Assembly (NCBI GenBank): GCA_026224775.1 | Contig: JAMFRP010000027.1 | Location: 1-42,756, forward strand | DNA length: 42,756 nucleotides | From: Bacteroidota bacterium | GTDB taxonomy: Bacteria; Bacteroidota; Bacteroidia; Sphingobacteriales; Sphingobacteriaceae | Direction: 5' to 3' | In this document: piece after piece, positions 36,137 through 42,756 of the stretch | Layout of the letters: every line of letters begins with the position of its first letter | Position numbering within the stretch: the first letter of the stretch is position 1 | Position numbers and translations under genes: made by a program | The notes under the pieces: model-generated | The model's input: only the letters and a program-made list of their open reading frames with translations | The model's database searches: none | Told to the model about the DNA's origin: nothing

Positions 36137-36251
36137 TAATATTTATTGTATATAGAAGTACCATATTATAGTGAAAAAACTTAGAAGCTGTTTCGCATGT
36201 GCCAGCAGAAGTTTATAAATTCGTTTATAAAGTTGAAAACTGCAATCATCC

Positions 36252-36280
36252 GCTCCCACGAGTTGCAAACTCGCGGGAGC
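36252..36280. repeat. Intergenic hairpin
   Basis: GCTCCC-A-CGAGTT and AACTCG-C-GGGAGC pair with one A/C mismatch around GCA. It has no T-run. It lies in the short gene-free gap between the DUF3467 and DUF5977 genes. Confidence 0.55.
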
Positions 36281-36371
36281 GAAATCCTGTCCTTCTATCA
36301 AACTTTTCGTTATCCCGACCAAGCGCAGCCGCTGGCCGAGAAGGGGATTTTTTAGGTACAAATATAGAAGA

Positions 36372-37508
36372 TCAATCTACTATATATGTCCCATTGCTTC
36401 CTAATGTAATGGTATAAACCGTAGTACCATAGAAACCAACGGAGCTATCCGCAGTTTCAATCACTTCAGGGCCTAATGAATAAGTAGTCACTCCTGCAGG
36501 AACACTATAAGAAGTAGAAGAGCTACTACCTGAGGATGTATGAATAATGGCTGCAGCTGTATTTATGATTACTGATAATGGATTAGGTAAAGCCAAAGGC
36601 TGAGTTGCTGCCGCGTCACTGAAAAAGGACAATGTATAGGGTACAGTTGTAGTTCTAACTGTGCCGGAAGTTGTGATGGTTCCAACGCCAGTATTGGTCA
36701 ACTTAACGTAAATAGTTGTACACGTACCATTTGCATTAGCATATGCCTGCCCGGCGTTTATTGCCAACTGATTGGCATCAGCTTGTGAAACAGTAGACGA
36801 GTAAGTATTTGCAGGGATGTTATAGGCTACTGTAGAACCTGTGCCGATTGTGCAGTTATTTCGTGGTAATGAGCCGGATTGCGCTGTGTTGTAATATAGT
36901 ATTGCACAACTGCCATTTGTATTTGCATAATTTTGCCCGTTAGCATTAATATCGGCCGTAGCTTTCGAATTAGCGTCTGCTTGAGAAACTGTTGAGGTGT
37001 ATTTACCGGCCGCAACTGTATAGGTAACCTGCGATCCTTGGTAACCAGTACCGCAGCTATTCTTTGTGAAAGCTTTTGATTGAGCGGCATTAGTGTATGT
37101 TGTAGGTCCAGTGGAAGCAGGGCTAACTGTAACTGAAATTGAGGTTTCATAATTTGTATTCTGAGCGCCTGTTACTTGATTATTAACGGTACATACAAAC
37201 CAAACAGAAACAGTTTGTGCAGTGCTTGTTGGGTTGGTTAGTGTAATTTTAAAACTTGTGGGCGTTGCTGTGGCGGTGTTATAGTACTTAATAGGCTGTT
37301 GTACACTTACCGTTACAGGAGTATTTGTAGGACTCAAAAAATCGCTATTTAAGATACTAAAGTAATCAGTCAGACCTTCACCATTACCTGTAACTGTAAC
37401 TGTCCCACCCGAGGCTACGGTTGTTGGAGATGCGGTAAAAGTTTGGGCATAGTTTGTTTGTGTAAAAAAGCACATAATAATGCTAAATAGTAAAAAAAGT
37501 TTTTTCAT
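36372..37508 (-). CDS. Secreted DUF5977 repeat protein
   Basis: The 378-residue protein has a signal peptide (MKKLFLLFSIIMCFFTQTNY, then AQ). A beta-rich N-part (residues about 22-130) resembles a fibronectin- or Ig-like fold. Two DUF5977 repeats follow, about 138-201 and 205-263. Each contains KNSCGTGYQGSQVTYTV or NNCTIGTGSTVAYNI, then YTSTVSQADAN or YSSTVSQADAN, and ends in ANTNGSC or ANANGTC. DUF5977 is known from exported Bacteroidota proteins; function is not known. The C-terminal third is Ser/Thr-rich. It lies 144 bases after the TonB-receptor-like gene, so the two may form a unit. Confidence 0.8.
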   Translation of the reverse strand: MKKLFLLFSIIMCFFTQTNYAQTFTASPTTVASGGTVTVTGNGEGLTDYFSILNSDFLSPTNTPVTVSVQQPIKYYNTATATPTSFKITLTNPTSTAQTVSVWFVCTVNNQVTGAQNTNYETSISVTVSPASTGPTTYTNAAQSKAFTKNSCGTGYQGSQVTYTVAAGKYTSTVSQADANSKATADINANGQNYANTNGSCAILYYNTAQSGSLPRNNCTIGTGSTVAYNIPANTYSSTVSQADANQLAINAGQAYANANGTCTTIYVKLTNTGVGTITTSGTVRTTTVPYTLSFFSDAAATQPLALPNPLSVIINTAAAIIHTSSGSSSSTSYSVPAGVTTYSLGPEVIETADSSVGFYGTTVYTITLGSNGTYIVD

Positions 37509-37652
37509 GATTTTTAGTTATTAGTTTGATTAATTGAATGGTTAGTTATTATAAGTATATGTATATGGAATATTTATTATTAGGTTATATTATATAACTT
37601 AAGCAGAATTTGTAAACGTCATATGGTCAATTTTTAAATTATAAATAACAAG

Positions 37653-40229
37653 TTATTTCATATTGTTGAATTTGAAACTGATACCCAAAAGGAAGTAGCG
37701 ATTGATATTAGAGTATTGAATAGACTGCGTATAATTGCCTCCTATGGTGTTATTGAGATATTTGAATGAGTTGAATATGTCATAGCCTTGCAGCCATATT
37801 TCGCCGTAATCTTTAAAAATACTTTTCTTGATCTGAGCATTCATGGAGAATGATGTAACACTGCCAATATTGTGATTATAGTTTAGCAAGGGATAAAGCT
37901 GAAACTGGAGTTGCCCTTTATTGAGCGAAATCTTATCAGAGTATGTTAGGGTGGTAACACCTATAGTGCCCCCGGCATAAAAGAACCTATCGTATGAGCC
38001 TGATAAAATAGGTGATAATGTTAGTAAAGTACTGATAAGTGAGAATGATATTGAGACGGATTGATTAGCTAAAATCCCATTGTTCAGTACAAGCTTGTTA
38101 TCAAGTAGCGTGGGTGTCTCCTGATAAATGAATGAAGTGTTAAAATTAATGTATTTATTATTAAAAATATTGCTTAACAGTGAGAATGAGAGTTGCCCCG
38201 AATTGGAATCCCCGATGTTTGCGACATAGGTATTTTGTGATGTATTGGCGTTAGCGCTGGTATTGATAACCAACCCAAATTTGGAATTAAAGTGATCCCA
38301 TTCGCCACTAAGCCTAATTATTTTTGAGTCTGATTCCCTCCAGCTATAATTTAACTTAAGGCTCTTTTTTCTTTCCGGGGCAATGTACAGGTTGCCTATG
38401 GTTTGAGCAACAATGTCGAAAGTATTATTTAAACTGGTTAGCTGTGCAATTTCAGGATAGTCGGTTTGTTCGGAATAAGTTGCGGCAATATCCTTTTTTG
38501 TATTGATTTTGTAATCTGCATTAACATCAAAATCAAGGTTATTGTAATGTGAAAACGTTGTTCGATTATCTGCGGTAATATTTTTCCGGTCAATATCTTC
38601 TGATACCGTAACGTCCATCGAAACTCTTTTAAGTGTTTCCCGGGCTTTAAAACCGGCAGTGTAAAATTCGTTATTTATAGAGGCCGGTACATCCCCTCCG
38701 TTTACAGTGGTATCACTAAGTGTATTGGTTTTGTATTGTATTGGGTCGTTTTTGTATCTCGTAAACACATTTATGTAAGCATTATCATTGATAGGTTCAG
38801 TGTAAGTTATATTAATGGCCGATTGATTTTCTGTGGCGGACCGATGCCCATTAATATAATACGTGCCTGTCTGTTCTAATACATTGTTAAATTCTTTTGT
38901 AAAATATGAATCATCGTCAAATCTCAATTGAATATTCAATAAGCGTCCTTTTTTAGAAGCAAACATTTTTGAGTAATCAACATTTGTTTTCCGTTCATCG
39001 GTGCCGGAATTCCTTATTTTACCTAAATCCGAAAATATATTGCTGTTTCCCAACTTGATTTCATAATTCAATGAATCATTCTCCCGTGTATCCAAATAAT
39101 TTACGACCGATGTCGCGGCGAGTGTGTTTAATGAATCTATTTGATATTTTACACTCAGGCTGGAGTTGTTTATACTAAGGCTTCTTGAGTTCGAGGAATT
39201 AAATGTCCTGGAGAACTGATTGGAATTGCCTTCTTCCTGCAGATCTGAAATGGAAGTAAAACTGCGGTTTTCAATTTTGCCTTTAAGGGAAAAGTCTATC
39301 TGTATCTTATTGTCGAAAATATTGCTATAGGTTAATTTGGCGTTGTCTGTAGTAATATTATTCCCATTGGGCGAAAAACTGATTGTGGGGTCAATAAGGG
39401 CATCGTCGCCTGTATTGGTATTATTAGAGTTTAGGCTTAAAGAGATTTGCTCCTTTTTTTTGTATGTATAAAGGTCGGTATTGGCCATGTACCTATCTGC
39501 TGTGCCTATGCCCAGGTTTGCGTTACCAAATGCTCCTTTATTGTATTTGTCTTTTAAGTCCAGGTCAATCTTTATGGTTGGCTGCAAAAGGGTTGTATTG
39601 GTTGTACTATCAATATTTGTTTCAATAATTTTAATATTTTTAAGTATGAGCGCAGGCAGAAGATTGTATATATCCATGTTGTTCTTGCCAAAAAAGTCTA
39701 TCCCGTTAACCTTTAGTTCAGCTACCCGCTTTCCTTTATAATAAAGTTGCCCGTTTGAATCCTTTGTAAACCCAAGGCTTCCTGAAAACAGATCATTGAT
39801 CATGATCGATCTTTCATAGGTTTTTTTTGAAAGGTCGATCGTTGTGGTATCACGGTATCTTCTTGTAGATTTAATTTTTACCTCCTTAAGCACTATCGCT
39901 TGTGGTATGATTTTGAAAATACCTAAATAATAATCTTTAGTGTTTAAAGTATCGAAATTAGAAAATTGAAATTCAGAATAATTTAAAGCATGTATTTTTA
40001 AAGCTGTCGCCCTATTTAAAATTTTAACTGGGATTTTGAAATTTCCGGCGCTATCACTTGTTGTTTTATAAATAATATCCAATCCATAATAAATAATTAC
40101 ATTGGCGTCTTCGATGGCCTTAGCTGTCATTTTATTTATTATTTTACCTTGAATATTCCTTTCCTGTGCAAAAGAATATTTAATAAACAAAATGCCGAAT
40201 ATTGATATTATTAATGATGCTTTATGCAT
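37653..40229 (-). CDS. TonB-receptor-like outer membrane beta-barrel protein
   Basis: The 858-residue protein has a signal peptide (MHKASLIISIFGILFIKYSF, then AQ). A carboxypeptidase-regulatory-like domain covers about residues 24-105 (IQGKIINKMTAKAIEDANVI, then TTSDSAGNFKIPV). A short plug-like region (RVAELKVNGIDFFGKNNMDI, then YNLLPALILKNIKIIET) follows, and a long Asn/Ser-rich beta-barrel fills the rest, ending RYFLLGISFKFNNMK. This layout matches the Bacteroidota outer-membrane receptors related to TonB-dependent receptors. No SusD-like gene lies nearby, so a nutrient-uptake role is unsure. Low GC and Asn-rich composition differ from the flanking backbone genes. Confidence 0.8.
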   Translation of the reverse strand: MHKASLIISIFGILFIKYSFAQERNIQGKIINKMTAKAIEDANVIIYYGLDIIYKTTSDSAGNFKIPVKILNRATALKIHALNYSEFQFSNFDTLNTKDYYLGIFKIIPQAIVLKEVKIKSTRRYRDTTTIDLSKKTYERSIMINDLFSGSLGFTKDSNGQLYYKGKRVAELKVNGIDFFGKNNMDIYNLLPALILKNIKIIETNIDSTTNTTLLQPTIKIDLDLKDKYNKGAFGNANLGIGTADRYMANTDLYTYKKKEQISLSLNSNNTNTGDDALIDPTISFSPNGNNITTDNAKLTYSNIFDNKIQIDFSLKGKIENRSFTSISDLQEEGNSNQFSRTFNSSNSRSLSINNSSLSVKYQIDSLNTLAATSVVNYLDTRENDSLNYEIKLGNSNIFSDLGKIRNSGTDERKTNVDYSKMFASKKGRLLNIQLRFDDDSYFTKEFNNVLEQTGTYYINGHRSATENQSAINITYTEPINDNAYINVFTRYKNDPIQYKTNTLSDTTVNGGDVPASINNEFYTAGFKARETLKRVSMDVTVSEDIDRKNITADNRTTFSHYNNLDFDVNADYKINTKKDIAATYSEQTDYPEIAQLTSLNNTFDIVAQTIGNLYIAPERKKSLKLNYSWRESDSKIIRLSGEWDHFNSKFGLVINTSANANTSQNTYVANIGDSNSGQLSFSLLSNIFNNKYINFNTSFIYQETPTLLDNKLVLNNGILANQSVSISFSLISTLLTLSPILSGSYDRFFYAGGTIGVTTLTYSDKISLNKGQLQFQLYPLLNYNHNIGSVTSFSMNAQIKKSIFKDYGEIWLQGYDIFNSFKYLNNTIGGNYTQSIQYSNINRYFLLGISFKFNNMK

Positions 40230-40666
40230 GCAGATATGTGAATCAGGTTTTATTTAGGTTTGAGGTGCAGTGTTTCCGCCGCGCCACTACATGTGCCTAT
40301 TGCTATTGCTATTGCTAATATAAATATAATTTCTGGTTACTTCGTCTATCTTTTTAATAATTGCAATTGGTGCAGTTAAAGTCAGCCACAGGCTAAATAT
40401 GACTGCATTAGCCAGCTAACGTGTGAGGTATGAACACTATAGAAGATTAAATATTAAGGAATGATTCTATTATTTTCTCAAATGATGATATGATAGAATG
40501 TCTTGGTGAAAAAACCGCGACATGGGAGAGTAATCCGTATATACAAATTTAAGCAGCAGAATTGGTAAAAGTGGTGACAGTATTTTGTCAGTAAGCGATT
40601 TATTTTTACGGGATGATAAGCCCACTCTAAATCTCTACCGGTTGGGGCGACTTTTGCTTCAGGCGT
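40230..40666. other. Gene-free spacer upstream of rpoC end
   Basis: 437 bases hold no convincing gene. A short tandem of ATTGCT units lies near 40301-40316, and the repeat shared with 9557-9618 is at 40537-40601. An open frame at 40478-40681 crosses the repeat and has no known motif, so it is not called. Confidence 0.55.
40537..40601. repeat. Dispersed repeat, second copy of 9557-9618
   Basis: GTATATACAAATTT (40537-40550) and GTGGTGACAGTATTTTGTCA (40571-40590) match the copy at 9557-9618 in order and spacing, with changes between. Both copies lie in gene-free DNA. Confidence 0.6.
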
Positions 40667-40698
40667 AAAAAAGCCTGCCAATTTTCATTGGCAGGCTT
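40667..40698 (-). terminator. Rho-independent terminator of rpoC
   Basis: On the minus strand AAGCCTGCCAA, loop TGAAAA, TTGGCAGGCTT is an 11-bp perfect stem followed by TTTT. It starts 20 bases after the rpoC stop codon. Confidence 0.85.
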
Positions 40699-40718
40699 AA
40701 AATTTATAACGTTTATAG

Positions 40719-42756
40719 TTATGCTTCTACTTCTTCAGTTTTTGAAGCCATTAAACGATCGAATTCCTCTTGTGAACCTACACGGATATTTTCGTATGCG
40801 CGTAAACCTGTTCCTGATGGAATTAAGTGACCAACAATTACGTTTTCTTTAAGGCCAAGCATAAAGTCTTTTTTACCTGCTATAGCTGCTTCGTTCAGTA
40901 CTTTGGTAGTTTCCTGGAACGATGCTGCCGAGATAAACGACTTGGTGCCTAACGACGCCCTTGTGATACCTTGTAATATAGGGCTTGATGTAGCTGCGAT
41001 AGCATCCCTTACTTCAACTAATCTCATATCCTTACGTTTAAGAATTGAGTTTTCGTCGCGGAGCTTTCTAACAGATATAATCTGGCCTGCTTTTACAGTG
41101 GTAGAATCACCTGGTTCAACAACAACTTTCTTATCGAAAATTTCGTCGTTCTCGATCATGAAATCCCAGCTATCAACCGCTTCTTTTTCAAGGAACGTAG
41201 TATCGCCGGCATCCTCAATTGATACTTTCTGCATCATTTGGTGAACGATTACTTCGAAGTGTTTATCATTGATCTTCACACCCTGTAAACGGTAAACTTC
41301 TTGTATACCATTTACTAAGTATTCCTGTACCGCAGCAGGGCCTTTAATAGCCAGGATGTCGGCAGGAGAGATAGAACCATCAGACAATGGCATACCGGCT
41401 TTCACAAAGTCATTATCCTGTACCAGGATGTGTTTAGACAATGGAACAAGGTATTTCTTGATCTGACCATCTTTTGATTCGATAGTCATTTCGCGGTTAC
41501 CACGTTTAACGCCACCTAAGGTTACCACACCATCAATCTCAGTAACAACTGCGGGGTTTGATGGGTTACGTGCTTCGAATAACTCGGTTACACGTGGTAA
41601 ACCACCTGTAATATCTCGTGTTTTTCCGGTTGAACGAGGTATTTTAGCAATAACTTGTCCGGTTTGTAATTTCTCGCCTTCATCAACCGCGATGTGGGCG
41701 CCTACCGGAATGTTATAACCTTTAACTACGTTACCTTTGTCAACAATCTGTATAACAGGGTTTTTAGTTTTATCTCTTGTATCGATAATTACTTTTTCAC
41801 GGTGACCTGTTTGCTCGTCTGATTCTTCACGGAAAGTAATACCTTCCAATACAGCCTCAAACTGGGTAGCACCCGCAAATTCAGAGATAATTACCGCATT
41901 GTACGGATCCCATGAACAGATACGGTCGCCTTTAGCAATTTTGCTTCCGTCTTTAACGTATAAGTAAGCACCGTAAGGGATATTGTTAGTTACAATAACC
42001 TTGTTGGTTCCTTCTTCTACGATACGGAACTCACCTGAACGGCCTAATACTACATCAACCGGGCCATCTTCTGCAGTTTTGTATTGTACTGTACGAACGT
42101 TTTCAAATTCGATAATACCTTCAAACCTTGCATTGATCTGTGACTCTGCCGCGATGTTTGACGCTGTACCACCCACGTGGAAGGTACGTAACGTTAACTG
42201 TGTTCCCGGCTCACCGATTGACTGTGCAGCAATTACACCAACAGCCTCGCCACGTTGCACGCGTTTACCGCTTGCAAGGTTACGGCCATAGCATAATGCA
42301 CATACACCACGCCTGCTTTCGCAAGTTAATACCGAACGTATCTCGATACCCTCTAACGGAGAGTTTTCGATAGTTTTTGATATTTCTTCAGTAATGTCAT
42401 GACCTGCTGCTACTAACAATTCGTTAGAGATAGGATCATAAACATCATTCAGGGCAGTACGGCCTAATATACGCTCGTGTAATGGCTCAACAATATCCTC
42501 GTTATCTTTAAGGGCGGTTGTGTATATACCTCTTAAAGTACCGCAATCTTCTTCGCCTACAATCATATCCTGGGCAACGTCATGCAACCTACGGGTTAAG
42601 TAACCAGCATCAGCAGTTTTTAACGCTGTATCCGCTAAACCTTTACGTGCACCGTGGGTTGATATGAAGTACTCCAATACCGACAAACCTTCTTTAAAGT
42701 TTGAAAGGATAGGGTTTTCAATGATCTCGCCACCTGAACCTGATTTTTGCGGTTTC
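40719..42756 (-). CDS. rpoC: RNA polymerase subunit beta', 5' part missing
   Basis: The open frame enters from the window edge at 42756 ([15 protein letters not shown]) and continues in frame with [20 protein letters not shown], then [20 protein letters not shown], the bridge-helix/trigger-loop region. The second zinc site is present in [10 protein letters not shown] and [39 protein letters not shown] and [17 protein letters not shown] follow, and the C-terminus is at 40719. The N-terminal part with the Mg-binding loop lies outside the window, so a start at 42686 would be false. About 679 codons are visible. A strong terminator follows. In Bacteroidota a DUF3467 gene often comes next; here it is 4.6 kb away. 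Confidence 0.97.
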   Translation of the reverse strand, partial: KPQKSGSGGEIIENPILSNFKEGLSVLEYFISTHGARKGLADTALKTADAGYLTRRLHDVAQDMIVGEEDCGTLRGIYTTALKDNEDIVEPLHERILGRTALNDVYDPISNELLVAAGHDITEEISKTIENSPLEGIEIRSVLTCESRRGVCALCYGRNLASGKRVQRGEAVGVIAAQSIGEPGTQLTLRTFHVGGTASNIAAESQINARFEGIIEFENVRTVQYKTAEDGPVDVVLGRSGEFRIVEEGTNKVIVTNNIPYGAYLYVKDGSKIAKGDRICSWDPYNAVIISEFAGATQFEAVLEGITFREESDEQTGHREKVIIDTRDKTKNPVIQIVDKGNVVKGYNIPVGAHIAVDEGEKLQTGQVIAKIPRSTGKTRDITGGLPRVTELFEARNPSNPAVVTEIDGVVTLGGVKRGNREMTIESKDGQIKKYLVPLSKHILVQDNDFVKAGMPLSDGSISPADILAIKGPAAVQEYLVNGIQEVYRLQGVKINDKHFEVIVHQMMQKVSIEDAGDTTFLEKEAVDSWDFMIENDEIFDKKVVVEPGDSTTVKAGQIISVRKLRDENSILKRKDMRLVEVRDAIAATSSPILQGITRASLGTKSFISAASFQETTKVLNEAAIAGKKDFMLGLKENVIVGHLIPSGTGLRAYENIRVGSQEEFDRLMASKTEEVEA

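Noticed and set aside
36143..36361. 72-residue minus-strand frame
   Set aside because: It runs through an intergenic hairpin and has no family or good start context.
40478..40681. 67-residue minus-strand frame
   Set aside because: It crosses the dispersed repeat and ends in the rpoC terminator; no conserved motif.
42686..42686. Start codon for rpoC at 42686
   Set aside because: The frame is open to the window edge and the residues before it match rpoC; the triplet is an internal TTG.

Overview
The window looks like a chromosomal stretch of a Bacteroidota member, most likely family Sphingobacteriaceae (Mucilaginibacter/Pedobacter-like). Supporting this are the rpsF promoter, which fits the Bacteroidota consensus TTTG-N19-TAnnTTTG, weak Shine-Dalgarno sequences, a SusC/TonB-receptor-like outer-membrane protein with a carboxypeptidase-regulatory-like N-domain, a DUF5977 protein, a DUF3467 protein, and many short hairpin repeats in intergenic gaps. 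The genus is inferred, not proven. No tRNA, rRNA, CRISPR array, transposase or integrase was recognised.

Layout. (1) 1-2.0 kb: rpsF-rpsR (minus strand, rpsR cut by the window edge), an AI-2E-family transporter and a very acidic small protein. (2) 2.0-6.6 kb: a YdeI/DUF1801 protein, a TIGR01212 radical SAM protein, two tandem paralogous small lipoproteins, a retropepsin-like protein and a small membrane protein, separated by dispersed repeats. One repeat family (2984-3140, 4353-4510, truncated at 6293-6350) has a conserved, covarying fold. (3) 6.6-9.4 kb: an A+T-rich accessory island with an sce7726-like PD-(D/E)XK protein, a convergent overlapping T4-beta/sce7725-like protein and an orphan 172-residue protein; it could be a defence locus. 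(4) 9.8-13.7 kb: an exported protein with one CxxCH motif and several small or exported unknowns. (5) 13.7-22 kb: housekeeping metabolism: acyl-CoA carboxylase beta, YoaK, beta-carbonic anhydrase, P5C dehydrogenase, an XRE regulator, gyrB and an OmpH-like lipoprotein. (6) 22-36 kb, all minus strand: a polysaccharide precursor and sulfate activation block. It holds a UDP-HexNAc dehydrogenase, an S4 protein, UbiD, rfbA, rfbD, rfbC, rfbB, fcl, a WcaI-like glycosyltransferase, gmd, cysN, cysD, cysC and a DUF3467 gene. (7) 36-42.8 kb: a DUF5977 secreted protein, a TonB-receptor-like protein, then the 3' part of rpoC.

How the genes fit together. Region 6 can make dTDP-L-rhamnose (RfbABCD), GDP-L-fucose (Gmd, Fcl), a UDP-HexNAc uronic acid (TviB/WbpA type) and PAPS (CysD/CysN then CysC). 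It has only one glycosyltransferase and no polymerase, flippase or sulfotransferase here, so it is a precursor-supply segment. Sulfation of the glycan is a hypothesis. The observations most worth a second look are the folded repeat family, the convergent sce7726/beta-like pair, the twin-stop inverted repeat at 16849-16960, and the apparent insertion between rpoC and the DUF3467 gene.
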